Shown here: piece by piece, positions 1-7,778 of the stretch | Position numbering within the stretch: the stretch's first letter is position 1 | How the letters are laid out: the number at the start of each line of letters is the position of its first letter | Source of the DNA: Nitratireductor aestuarii | GTDB taxonomy: Bacteria; Pseudomonadota; Alphaproteobacteria; Rhizobiales; Rhizobiaceae | DNA length: 64,000 nucleotides | Assembly: GCF_014641695.1 (NCBI RefSeq) | Contig: NZ_BMIF01000002.1 | Location: 372,001 to 436,000, forward strand | Direction of reading: 5' to 3' | Program-made: the position numbers and the translations under genes | Notes under the pieces: model-generated | Told to the model about the DNA's origin: nothing | Databases searched by the model: none | Seen by the model: only the letters and a program-made list of their open reading frames with translations

Positions 1-109
1 GGCGGTGATCGACCTTGGGCCAGAGCGGGGCGCGCAGCGGGTGAGCGCCGGAAACTACGGCGGCAAGCTCGGCAAGTTCCAGTATCATCTGAAGGATCTC
101 CTGCCGTGA
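1..109 (+). CDS. fhcD: Formylmethanofuran-tetrahydromethanopterin formyltransferase, C-terminal end (partial)
   Basis: Only the last 35 codons are present, open at the left edge and ending TGA at 107-109. The tail contains the SAGNYGGKLGKFQYHL segment typical of the formyltransferase (Ftr/FhcD) C-terminus. The enzyme moves the formyl group between tetrahydromethanopterin and methanofuran in the formyltransferase-hydrolase complex used for formaldehyde oxidation. Its stop codon overlaps the GTG start of fhcC, which matches the usual fhcBADC order and implies translational coupling. The call rests on this short tail plus the neighbour. Confidence 0.85.
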   Translation, partial: AVIDLGPERGAQRVSAGNYGGKLGKFQYHLKDLLP

Positions 110-924
110 GTGGTCTGACTTTCACATTGTTGGCGGAGCCTACGCAGCGGCTCGACCTGTCGCCTCTGACGCCGCAGAAGCTGGCAGGCCTCAGCGCTGG
201 CGAGATCGAGAAGATCGAACTTGGCGGTGGAGGGGATCAGGTCAAGGTTGGCGACTGCTTCAAGGTTGAGGGCAGCGACCCGGAGACAATCGTCTTCGAA
301 GGCGGGAGCAAGCGGCTCGACTGGATCGGTACGGATATGGAGGCCGGCAGCATACGCGTGACGGGCGATGCTGGTGCGCTGCTCGGTCGCCGCATGACCG
401 GGGGCTCCATCGTCGTCAAAGGCTCGGTCGGACCATACGCCGGTTCGCAGATGCAGGACGGGCGGGTGGAGATCCAGGGAGACGCTGGCGACCTTGCTGC
501 GGGACCAATGGCTGGTGAACTGCGCGGCATGTGCGGTGGCACGCTGATCATCCGCGGTCGGGCAGGGGAGCGTCTTGGCGACCGGATGCGGCGCGGGCTG
601 GTGGCTGCACTTGGCGGCTGCGGCGATTATCCCGGCAGCCGGATGATCGCCGGAACGATCGTTGTCGCGGGGGAGGCGGGGCGGATGCCGGGCTATCTCA
701 TGCGGCGCGGCTCCATCCTCCTCGACCGGCCACCGCAGGAGCTGTCGCCCACGTTCATCGAAAGCGGGCCGTGGTTCAGCGCCTTCGCGTCGCTCCTGGA
801 GCGGCATCTGATGCAGGAAGGGATCGTCGACTACCCCTTCCTGGGTGAAGGCCCGATGCGCTATGTCGGCGACAATGCCGTGCCGGGCAAGGGCGAGCTG
901 GTTATTTCGTCTCTGAAGGTCTGA
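106..924 (+). CDS. fhcC: Formylmethanofuran dehydrogenase/hydrolase subunit C
   Basis: This 272-residue protein is subunit C of the formyltransferase-hydrolase complex, which in methylotrophs releases formate from formyl-methanofuran in the cytoplasm. The middle of the protein (about residues 75-205) repeats short glycine-rich strands such as GDAGALLGRRMTGGSIVVKG, the right-handed beta-helix pattern of FwdC/FhcC and glutamate synthase C-terminal domains. It starts with GTG at 106, overlapping the fhcD stop by 4 nt, so it is the distal gene of the operon. Its 3' end overlaps the convergent folP gene by 23 nt. Confidence 0.93.
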   Translation: MSGLTFTLLAEPTQRLDLSPLTPQKLAGLSAGEIEKIELGGGGDQVKVGDCFKVEGSDPETIVFEGGSKRLDWIGTDMEAGSIRVTGDAGALLGRRMTGGSIVVKGSVGPYAGSQMQDGRVEIQGDAGDLAAGPMAGELRGMCGGTLIIRGRAGERLGDRMRRGLVAALGGCGDYPGSRMIAGTIVVAGEAGRMPGYLMRRGSILLDRPPQELSPTFIESGPWFSAFASLLERHLMQEGIVDYPFLGEGPMRYVGDNAVPGKGELVISSLKV

Positions 925-1795
925 CCTGCCGCTGCAAGACTGCATCGGCAAAGGCCAGTGCATCGCGATTGAACGGGATGTTGTGGACGCGGAAGATGAG
1001 CGCGCCCTGCATCCGCAGGAGCACGCTTGTAGCTGATGTGCCAACGTCGCGTGAGAGGCGATCGTCACCTGCCAGATGGCCGATCATGCGTTTGCGCGAG
1101 GTGCCAACGAGGATCGGGTAGCCCAGCGCATGCAGTTCGCCGAGACGCGCCATGAGGGTCAATTCCTCCTCGCGATCCTTGGCGAAGCCGAAGCCAGGGT
1201 CCAGCACGATCTGGCTGTCTTTCACGCCTGCATCATGGGCGATCTCCAGCGAACGGCGGAGGAAATGGAACTGATCCTCGATCACGTCCGGCAGTTTTTC
1301 GCGCCCGCGTCCGGTGTGCATGATCACCAGACCAGCGCCTGTTTCCGCAGCCACGTGGGCGATGTCAGGCTCTCGCTGCAGGCCATGCACGTCATTGACG
1401 ATGTGGGCACCGGCCTCGACAGCCCTGCGTGCAGTTTCAGCCCGGTAGGTGTCGACCGAGATGATGCAGTTGCCTTCCGCTGCCAGCGCTTCAATGACCG
1501 GCAGGATGCGGCGCTGCTCCTCCTCGGGGGTCACTTCCGTTGCACCGGGACGGGTGGATTCGCCGCCCACATCAATGATTGCAGCGCCTTCTGCGATCAT
1601 CTGCCGGGCGTGCGCCTGGGCGCGTTCCACGTCGTCGTGATCGCCGCCATCGGAGAAACTGTCGGGCGTCACGTTCAGGATGCCCATCAGCATTGACGTG
1701 GAAGAGAGCGTCAGCTGCTTGCCATGGGCAAGCCGCCATTCATGCGGTTTACTATCCAACAATGTACCACCCAACAGGATCTGATGCCGAAGCAT
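902..1795 (-). CDS. folP: Dihydropteroate synthase
   Basis: The product joins the pterin pyrophosphate to p-aminobenzoate to give dihydropteroate in folate synthesis. Family motifs are intact: MGILNVTPDSFSDGG near the N-terminus, DVGGESTRPGA, the SVDTYRAETARRAVEAGAHIVNDV strand, LDPGFGFAK and GTSRKRMIG. I chose the ATG at 1795 (297 aa), because the frame reaches 1894 but the extra N-terminal residues do not look like the family, which usually begins just before the WRLAHG segment. A TTG start a few codons later is also possible. It lies tail to tail with fhcC, overlapping it by 23 nt. A dedicated role in methanopterin synthesis cannot be told from sequence. Confidence 0.92.
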   Translation of the reverse strand: MLRHQILLGGTLLDSKPHEWRLAHGKQLTLSSTSMLMGILNVTPDSFSDGGDHDDVERAQAHARQMIAEGAAIIDVGGESTRPGATEVTPEEEQRRILPVIEALAAEGNCIISVDTYRAETARRAVEAGAHIVNDVHGLQREPDIAHVAAETGAGLVIMHTGRGREKLPDVIEDQFHFLRRSLEIAHDAGVKDSQIVLDPGFGFAKDREEELTLMARLGELHALGYPILVGTSRKRMIGHLAGDDRLSRDVGTSATSVLLRMQGALIFRVHNIPFNRDALAFADAVLQRQVRPSETK

Positions 1796-2042
1796 CCACG
1801 GCCACAGGCTAGCGCCCAGGATATCGCTGCGCCGGGTTCGGGTCCAGCTGTTCATGGAAGAGAAAGGCAGCCCAAGAGAGGACCGCTCAATCATGTTCTG
1901 CTTAATCGTGGATAAACACCGCGCCAGCGCTTGGGAGCATTACGGTCGCGTGGTCAGCTATTCCCTGCCCTTTGGAGGCGGCGCCAACGCATTGCGCTGA
2001 CTGCCGCCTCAAGATGATTGCGTTTTGCCGGTACGGCTGGCG

Positions 2043-3449
2043 TCAGATTCTGGCGCCGGATTCCGCGATCACGCGCTCAGCCCTTCGGCGCAGGTCGACC
2101 GCCGCGCGCTCTGCCGCCGCCTGTTCGACGAGAACGCCGTTACGCTTCAGCACCCTGCCTTCCACCATGACGGTGTCCACGTTGGACGGGTTAGCGAAGG
2201 ACACGATGGCATCCACCGGATTGATGGCGGGGGCAAGGTTTACGCCTGTCCTGCGGATGAGGGTGATGTCCGCGCTCTTGCCGACCGTGAGCGAACCGAT
2301 CCTGTGGTCCAGCCCGAACGCCTTGGCATTGCCCATGGTGGCCCAATAGAGGGCGTCATAGGAGCCAGGATTGATACGCGGCGGCAGCGGTTTATCGCGG
2401 CTCACAGCGTTGGTCGAGGCGGGCGCTTCCACGGTTTCCTTGCGCGCCTTCTCGATGTTGTTGAAGAGACGCTGGATGATCAGCGACCAGCGCATGCATT
2501 CCAGCATGTCGGCGGACGTGTTCGCTTCGGAGTCGGTGCCAATTGAGGGGGCGCCGCCAAGTTCCTGTACCCGGCGGATCAGCGGCTCGCGGCCCCCGCT
2601 GCCGATTTCAGTTTGAGAGGTGGCGGTGATGGAGCAGCCGTTGTCGAGGAGCGCGAGTAGTTCCTCGTCCTTGGCGGAGTTCAGGTGAACGCCGTTATGG
2701 CGGCCTTTCAACAGTCCCTCCTTGGCGAGTCCGACGTAGCCGCCGGGAACCTTGCCGGGACGGCCATGCGCATGAGCGCTCGACCAGATGCCGAGCTCAT
2801 GCGCCAGCTGAAAGTCCTGGCGGCAGACTTCGATCGGAGAGTATTCCGGTCCGAGGAAGCCGAGCGCGAGGGTTATCCGTGCATCGTCGGAGCTATGCAG
2901 ACGGCGCAGGCGGATCGCCTCCTCACGGGGATGCGGAATTTCCGAAAAATGCGGCTGGCCGGGCTGCGGCAGCGTCTTTACCGTTCCGTGAATAAATTTC
3001 GCGCGGATGCCGGACTTGTCCAATCCATCAATGGCTGCATCGCTGTGATCCGGCGTGCGGTTGCCGTGGCACCATTCATAGACGGTGGTGATGCCTCCGT
3101 TGATGAGGTTGAGTGCACCGAAATATTCGGAGGCGCGAATGTCGTCGGGCGTGTAGACGGGAACAAACTCCGTCTGCATGTGGAAATGGTGCTCGATGCC
3201 GGTCCAATCCACGCCGAAGCCGCGGACGGCCGTCTGCCACATATGAATGTGGGCGTTGATCAGGCCCGGGATGGCGATCAGGTTGGTACCGTCGATGACT
3301 TCGCATGAAGAACGGTCGATGCTGGAGGCGAGATCCGTGCCGATGGCTGCAATCCTGCCGTCCTCGATCAGCAGGTCGCCGACAGGCAGAATGCCGTGCT
3401 CATCGTCCATCGTAACAAGGGTGGAATTGGTAATCAGTGTGCGCGTCAT
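2043..3449 (-). CDS. Amidohydrolase of the cytosine deaminase/chlorohydrolase (ATZ/TRZ) type
   Basis: This 468-residue metal-dependent hydrolase has the composite fold of subtype III amidohydrolases. The N-terminal beta sandwich strand is followed by PGLINAHIHMWQT (two metal-binding histidines), a downstream SSAHAHG histidine, an HLNSAKDEE segment and GTDSEANTSADMLECM carrying the metal-binding aspartate. The C-terminal GKSADITLI closes the sandwich. Members deaminate or dechlorinate N-heterocycles such as cytosine, guanine or triazines; the substrate here is unknown. I chose ATG 3449 because GCGAGAG precedes it; upstream codons to 3506 fall in the hairpin region. It is downstream of the binding-protein gene in one leftward transcript, suggesting the imported solute is its substrate. 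Confidence 0.8.
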   Translation of the reverse strand: MTRTLITNSTLVTMDDEHGILPVGDLLIEDGRIAAIGTDLASSIDRSSCEVIDGTNLIAIPGLINAHIHMWQTAVRGFGVDWTGIEHHFHMQTEFVPVYTPDDIRASEYFGALNLINGGITTVYEWCHGNRTPDHSDAAIDGLDKSGIRAKFIHGTVKTLPQPGQPHFSEIPHPREEAIRLRRLHSSDDARITLALGFLGPEYSPIEVCRQDFQLAHELGIWSSAHAHGRPGKVPGGYVGLAKEGLLKGRHNGVHLNSAKDEELLALLDNGCSITATSQTEIGSGGREPLIRRVQELGGAPSIGTDSEANTSADMLECMRWSLIIQRLFNNIEKARKETVEAPASTNAVSRDKPLPPRINPGSYDALYWATMGNAKAFGLDHRIGSLTVGKSADITLIRRTGVNLAPAINPVDAIVSFANPSNVDTVMVEGRVLKRNGVLVEQAAAERAAVDLRRRAERVIAESGARI

Positions 3450-3477
3450 GAAACTCTCGCCGGATGCCTGATGCGGG

Positions 3478-3504
3478 GATGCACCGGAGGTGCTCCGGTG
3501 CATC
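3478..3504. terminator. Perfect 12-bp intercistronic hairpin
   Basis: GATGCACCGGAG (3478-3489) pairs perfectly with CTCCGGTGCATC (3493-3504) across a 3-nt loop. It lies between the stop of the binding-protein gene and the amidohydrolase start on the leftward transcript. There is no T-run, so it is more likely an mRNA-stabilising or processing structure that raises binding-protein expression than a full terminator. Confidence 0.7.
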
Positions 3505-3519
3505 ACAGATCTTGTGAAG

Positions 3520-5022
3520 TTAGTTGGCCTTTGTCACGCCATCCAGACGGATCATGCCGTCGGGGTAAGCGCGGAAGTTGCTAACTTCGTTGCGCACACC
3601 GTAGATCCACGGCTGGAAGTAGAGGAACACCTGCGGAACCTCTTCCGAAAGCACTTCCTGCACCACGGCGTAGTGTTTCTTGCGCTCTGCAGTGTCGGTT
3701 GTCTCGCGGGCAGCCTGCAGGGCAGTGTCTACCTTTTCGCTGCAGAAACCGCTGTCGTTTAGGGTGCCCTTGCACATGATGTAGTGGGCGATGTTGCCAT
3801 CAGGATCGACGCGACCGGCCCATCCGGCTTGCGAAGCCTGGAAGTTGCCTTCCTTCATGGATGCCTGAAGCCCGGTGAACTCTACGGCGCGCAGCGACAC
3901 GTCGAAGCCAGCTTCGGCCGCCATGGCCTGCACCAGCTCGTAGATCTGCTGCTGTTGCGTCGTGTTGGTGAACTGGATCTCTACGGGGACGCGGTCGAAG
4001 CCAGCTTCCTTGATCAGAGCGCGCGCCTTCTCGACGTCGCGCTTGATCTCGAAGCGCTCGTCATAGGCGAAGCTTGTTGGCGGGAACGGCATGGAGGCCG
4101 GCAGGAATGCGTTGGCGCCGACAACCTCAGCGATGACATTGCGGTCAATGGAGATGCTGAGGGCTTGGCGGAGACGGGCATCCTTGGCGATGGTGCTCTT
4201 CTCAGCGCCGCTGCCCTTCGTCAGGTTGATCATGAAGCCCTGATAGCCGAGGCCGTCGGCCTTCACGATGCTGCTTTCCTTGTCACCCTCGATGATCTCG
4301 ATGTCGGTCGGAGACATGCGCTCGATCACGTCGAGGCTGCCTGCCCTGAGGTTCGCCATGCGCACCGTGGCGTCGGGGATCGGCATGAAGGTGAGGCGGT
4401 CGAAATGATACTGGTCGGCGTTCCAGTAGTTCTCGTACTTGTCGAAGACGATCTTGTCGTTCTGGACGCGCTCGACAAACTTGTAGGGCCCGGAGCAGGC
4501 GGGTTCCTTCGAGAAGTCGCCCTTCTCGGCGGCAGCAGGGGAAATGATCATGCCGGCCCAGCCGCTCAGCTGCGAGATGAGCGTACTGTCAGGACGCGAC
4601 AGGTTCAGCTTCACGGTGTGCTCGTCGACCACGTCGACGGTGTCCACGGCTGCTATCTCACTGCGGCGCAGGCTTCCTTCCAGGTTCTTGGAGCGCTCCA
4701 GATTGTACTTGATGGCCTCCGCGTTGACCGGCGTGCCGTCATGGAACGTGGCGTCGTCGCGAATCTTCATGGTGAGCGACTTGTTGCCGTCGCCCCAGCT
4801 CCACTCGGTGGCGAGACGCGGGACGTAGTTCATGTTCTGATCGATATCGATCAACGTATCGCAGAACGAGGTGAACACGATGCGGTTCACAAAGGCGCGG
4901 GAGCGATCCGGATCGATGATGTCAATGTCGTCCTGTAGGCCAATCCTCAGGTCAGCTGCCTGGGCTGCCGAAGCGGATAGCAGGAGCGCCGCCAGGACCT
5001 TTGTTATGTGAAACTTTCTCAT
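3520..5022 (-). CDS. ABC transporter substrate-binding protein, family 5 (DppA/OppA type)
   Basis: This 500-residue periplasmic binding protein opens with a clear Sec signal peptide (MRKFHITKVLAALLLSASAAQAAD). The SBP_bac_5 pattern follows: IDPDRSRAFVNRIVFTSFCDTLIDID, LATEWSWGDG, then the IRDDATFHDGTPVNAEAIKYNLERS signature. Family 5 proteins bind peptides, nickel, glycosides or assorted small organic solutes. A strong ribosome site (GGAGGACGG) precedes ATG 5022. No permease or ATPase genes accompany it, so it must use components encoded elsewhere or have lost them. It is followed by the amidohydrolase and divergent from the IclR gene. Confidence 0.88.
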   Translation of the reverse strand: MRKFHITKVLAALLLSASAAQAADLRIGLQDDIDIIDPDRSRAFVNRIVFTSFCDTLIDIDQNMNYVPRLATEWSWGDGNKSLTMKIRDDATFHDGTPVNAEAIKYNLERSKNLEGSLRRSEIAAVDTVDVVDEHTVKLNLSRPDSTLISQLSGWAGMIISPAAAEKGDFSKEPACSGPYKFVERVQNDKIVFDKYENYWNADQYHFDRLTFMPIPDATVRMANLRAGSLDVIERMSPTDIEIIEGDKESSIVKADGLGYQGFMINLTKGSGAEKSTIAKDARLRQALSISIDRNVIAEVVGANAFLPASMPFPPTSFAYDERFEIKRDVEKARALIKEAGFDRVPVEIQFTNTTQQQQIYELVQAMAAEAGFDVSLRAVEFTGLQASMKEGNFQASQAGWAGRVDPDGNIAHYIMCKGTLNDSGFCSEKVDTALQAARETTDTAERKKHYAVVQEVLSEEVPQVFLYFQPWIYGVRNEVSNFRAYPDGMIRLDGVTKAN

Positions 5023-5258
5023 CCGTCCTCCACTTATACTGCGAAATCACCGGCGGGGCCGGTGACGAAACTGATTTTCTGGAGAAGAAGAAGCGATCGG
5101 ACATCCCCCTCCAGATGTGGCTGATGCTCAGCCGAGATCGACCCGGGGAGCGCCTTTCCCCCTCAAGCCGTTCCGATGCGGATTTCTATCACGCCGGAAG
5201 GTGTGCCTGAAGGCGGACGCCGGATCCCAGATGGCGCTTTTCATAATCTGAAAATGCG

Positions 5259-5268
5259 TTCCGCGGAA
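5259..5268. promoter_or_regulatory. Candidate IclR-protein operator, copy 1 (TTCCGCGGAA)
   Basis: This is a perfect 10-bp palindrome in the divergent promoter region. A near-identical copy, TTCTGCGGAA, lies at 5342-5351. IclR-family proteins often bind short TTCC/GGAA-type dyads upstream of their own gene; assignment to the adjacent IclR gene is inference. Confidence 0.4.
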
Positions 5269-5284
5269 GCTTACCGATAAAAGT

Positions 5285-5303
5285 TAGCTTTGTGACCAAA
5301 CTT
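5285..5303. promoter_or_regulatory. Shared catabolic operator, site A
   Basis: TAGCTTTGTGACCAAACTT matches site B (30254-30272) at 15 of 19 positions. An extra AAAAGCTA half-site follows at 5309-5316. It sits between the binding-protein and iclR-type genes and is the only member of the family in the first catabolic block. Confidence 0.55.
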
Positions 5304-5341
5304 CATCCAAAAGCTACGCAGTTAAACGATTAACGCGCCTG

Positions 5342-5351
5342 TTCTGCGGAA
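5342..5351. promoter_or_regulatory. Candidate IclR-protein operator, copy 2 (TTCTGCGGAA)
   Basis: It matches copy 1 at 9 of 10 bases, 83 bp downstream and about 110 bp before the IclR start codon. Confidence 0.35.
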
Positions 5352-5462
5352 TTTTCCCTCAATACTACGACATTATGAAAATGTTTTTTATGGATGCGGA
5401 GTAGATTGACGTTTTTCACCCCTACAGCCAAGTTGAATTCAGGAGTTGAGGGAGTGAGCTAA

Positions 5463-6323
5463 GTGTCTACATTTGATGATGTGCAGCGCAAAGTGGCACT
5501 GACACCATCGGAACAGCGATACGTCGAGACCAAGCTGGCGACCGAGGCAAGAACAACCGACACGCGGTTGATCCAGTCGGTGGATCGCGCATTGGTGCTC
5601 ATGGAAACGCTCGCCGGTCAGGACAAGCCGGTACTGCTGAGCGAGCTCGCCAGGGTTTCGGATCTCAACGTTTCGACATGCCACCATCTGCTGGCGACGC
5701 TGGTGGCGCGAGGATACGTGCTGCATGCCGGTCGTGGACGTGGCTACACCTTGAGTTCCAAGCTGCGCGAGCTGTCGGACATGACCAATCGCGAGCTCGA
5801 CCTGCTCGATTTCGTGCAGGCTGACCTGCAGCGTCTCAATGCCGATCTGCGCGAGAGCGTGCAGATGGCGGTGATGCGCGGGACCGCCCTTATCACCCAG
5901 GTCCGCTACGGTTCGATGATGCCAACGCATATCGAGCCGGATGAAATCAAGAAGATGCGCGCAGCGCACGCGACGGCAACGGGCAAGGCCATTCTTGCCT
6001 GGCTTCCGGAAGCGGAGATGGCGCGGGTGGTCTCCGAGAATGGGCTGTCGGCCTTCACGCCCCACACGATCACGACGATCTCCGGACTGATCGAAGAACT
6101 GCGTCTCGTGCGCCGGTCCGGCTTTTCCATCGATGAGGAAGAGCTGCAGGAAAACGTCATCTGCTATGGCGCCGCTCTGCGTGACGGAAGCGGCAGGGTT
6201 ATCGGATCGATCAGCTGCTCGATCCCGAAGAACCGAGCCACCCCGGAATATCGCTCCCACATCGCGCGCTCTGTCGTGAAGTGCGCCCAGGAGCTTTCAA
6301 ACCGGCTGCGCGTCAGCCGCTGA
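5463..6323 (+). CDS. IclR-family transcriptional regulator
   Basis: This 286-residue regulator has the IclR layout. A winged helix-turn-helix (about residues 35-90) includes LMETLAGQDKPVLLSELARV and STCHHLLATLVARGYV, and an effector-binding C-terminal domain includes HATATGKAILAWLPEAE and the SSSC-like segment GSISCSIP. The start is GTG 5463, with GAGGGAG about 10 nt upstream; no ATG fits the domain start. It is divergent from the binding-protein gene and directly upstream of the dehydrogenase operon, so it probably senses a pathway intermediate and controls one or both transcripts. Confidence 0.92.
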   Translation: MSTFDDVQRKVALTPSEQRYVETKLATEARTTDTRLIQSVDRALVLMETLAGQDKPVLLSELARVSDLNVSTCHHLLATLVARGYVLHAGRGRGYTLSSKLRELSDMTNRELDLLDFVQADLQRLNADLRESVQMAVMRGTALITQVRYGSMMPTHIEPDEIKKMRAAHATATGKAILAWLPEAEMARVVSENGLSAFTPHTITTISGLIEELRLVRRSGFSIDEEELQENVICYGAALRDGSGRVIGSISCSIPKNRATPEYRSHIARSVVKCAQELSNRLRVSR

Positions 6324-6355
6324 ACCGTTTGCTTACAATTGGAGGGATGTGCCTT

Positions 6356-7519
6356 ATGGCTATGCCAGAGAACGTGAAAACGCACCCGGATTATCCGGTT
6401 CCGGAGAAGATGAAGGCCTGGGTACTGGGCGACCCCGGTGAACTGAACCTGGTGGAAAAGCCGGTTCCGGCGCCGAAGAAGGCTGAAGTGCTGGTGCGTA
6501 TCGACGCCGTTGCCATCTGCGCAACCGACCTCGAGATCATCCATCATGGTCCGCCCGCGCAGATCCAGGGCGGTCTGCCGTTCAACAAGAACTACACGCC
6601 GGGCCACGAGTACATGGGCACCGTCGTTGCGCTCGGACCGGGCGTCGACGAGTACAAGATCGGCGAGCGCGTCACCGTGGAAATCCACGCTGGTTGCGGC
6701 CAGTGCAAGCGCTGCCGCATGGGCATGTACACGTCCTGCCACAACTACGGCAAGAACTACGGCGACGTCGACAAGGGCCATCGTGCCAACGGCTTCACCA
6801 CCGATGGCGGCTTTGCCGAGTACGCGGTCAACAACATCAACACGCTGATCCACGTGGACGATTCCATGTCCGACGAGGAAGCGACGCTGGTGGTGACCGC
6901 CGGCACCTCGATGTATGGCCTGACAGAGCTTGGCGGTCTGATCGCTGGTGAAGGTGTCGTGGTTTCCGGTCCCGGACCGATAGGCCTGCTGGGCGCAGCG
7001 GTGGCAAAGGCCCTCGGCGCCTATCCGGTGATTCTGACCGGCACGCGTGACAACCGGCTGGAGATCGGCAAGAGGCTCGGCGCGGATTTCGTCATCAACG
7101 TGCGCAACGAAGATCCGGTCGCAGCCGTCCGTCGCCTGACCAATGGCAAGGGTGTCGACTATGTGGTCGAGTGCTCGGGTGCTCCAAACGCCGTCAACGA
7201 AGCTGCTCAGATGCTGAACCGTGGTGGCAAGATCTGCCTCGCCGCTTTCCCGGGCGACCAGGTGCCGATCGACGTGGCCTACCTCGTGCGCAACAACATC
7301 TACCTCTACGGCATCCGTGGTGAGGGCAAGACGGCAACGCACCGCGCCGAGGCTTTCATGCGCCAGAAGCGCTTCGATGCTTCCCTGATCCACACGCACA
7401 CCTTCATGATGGACGATCTGAAGGAAGCGCTGCGCTACGCCAAGGATCGCGTGGAAGACGCGATCAAGGTGGTTGTGCGCAATCGTCCGGCGGAAAGCCA
7501 GCGGATCGCTGCCGAGTAA
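6356..7519 (+). CDS. Zinc-dependent medium-chain alcohol dehydrogenase
   Basis: This 387-residue MDR-family dehydrogenase shows CATDLEI (catalytic zinc cysteine), GHEYMGTVVALG (zinc histidine and glutamate), the structural zinc set CGQCKRCRMGMYTSC, and a Rossmann motif GPGPIGLLGAAVAK. It should oxidise an alcohol or polyol with NAD(P)+ in the cytoplasm; it resembles threonine/sorbitol-type members more than ethanol dehydrogenases. GGAGGG at 6341-6346 favours ATG 6356 over 6347 or 6362. It begins 32 nt after the IclR gene and probably leads the operon that runs to 19.8 kb. Confidence 0.9.
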   Translation: MAMPENVKTHPDYPVPEKMKAWVLGDPGELNLVEKPVPAPKKAEVLVRIDAVAICATDLEIIHHGPPAQIQGGLPFNKNYTPGHEYMGTVVALGPGVDEYKIGERVTVEIHAGCGQCKRCRMGMYTSCHNYGKNYGDVDKGHRANGFTTDGGFAEYAVNNINTLIHVDDSMSDEEATLVVTAGTSMYGLTELGGLIAGEGVVVSGPGPIGLLGAAVAKALGAYPVILTGTRDNRLEIGKRLGADFVINVRNEDPVAAVRRLTNGKGVDYVVECSGAPNAVNEAAQMLNRGGKICLAAFPGDQVPIDVAYLVRNNIYLYGIRGEGKTATHRAEAFMRQKRFDASLIHTHTFMMDDLKEALRYAKDRVEDAIKVVVRNRPAESQRIAAE

Positions 7520-7529
7520 GCTTGAAATA

Positions 7530-7556
7530 ATGTGCGCCGGTTCCGCCGGCGCACAT
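7530..7556. terminator. GC-rich hairpin after the alcohol dehydrogenase gene
   Basis: ATGTGCGCCGG and CCGGCGCACAT form an 11-bp perfect stem with a 5-nt loop 10 nt after the stop codon. There is no T-run, so it may only attenuate transcription or protect mRNA. Confidence 0.55.
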
Positions 7557-7599
7557 GAACTGCCTACGTGCTGGGAGGCACGGAAATGGGAGGGAGGAA

Positions 7600-7653
7600 A
7601 TGAAAGCCGCGGCCGCCGGCAAGCAGGTTTTCTACGCCCCCGTCAAGAATTGA
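7600..7653 (+). CDS. Putative 17-residue leader peptide
   Basis: This very short frame (MKAAAAGKQVFYAPVKN) is preceded by one of the best Shine-Dalgarno sequences in the window (GGGAGGGAGGAA directly upstream of ATG 7600). It sits alone in the 259-bp gap between the alcohol dehydrogenase and the molybdenum-hydroxylase genes, followed 43 nt later by an 11-bp hairpin. It could be a regulatory leader peptide or the remnant of a lost gene; nothing in the residues identifies it. Confidence 0.35.
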   Translation: MKAAAAGKQVFYAPVKN

Positions 7654-7696
7654 GGCAGATCCGGCAGAGCACAAGCCGCACGGAATGCCAACGACA

Positions 7697-7740
7697 GAGC
7701 ATCGGAAACGAAGGTTCCGCATTCGGCCATTCCGATGCTC
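7697..7740. promoter_or_regulatory. Long-loop hairpin upstream of the molybdenum hydroxylase genes
   Basis: GAGCATCGGAA (7697-7707) pairs perfectly with TTCCGATGCTC (7730-7740), leaving a 22-nt loop with further pairing potential. It ends 38 nt before the FAD-subunit start. Position and shape suit an attenuator or RNA-processing element working with the upstream short reading frame. Confidence 0.45.
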
Positions 7741-7778
7741 CGAAGAATGCACTGCATGAGAATGTTGGAGCGTAACCC

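Larger units (their letters stand above)
5023..5462. promoter_or_regulatory. Divergent control region between binding-protein gene and iclR-type gene
   Basis: This 440-bp stretch has no convincing gene. It contains the 19-bp dyad site A (5285-5303) and two copies of TTCYGCGGAA (5259-5268 and 5342-5351). It becomes clearly A+T richer toward the IclR start. Both flanking genes must be transcribed from it. Confidence 0.7.

Noticed and set aside
1893-2000. Short plus-strand frame between folP and the amidohydrolase
   Set aside because: It has about 35 codons, no convincing ribosome site and no recognisable family, and it partly overlaps a possible longer folP start.
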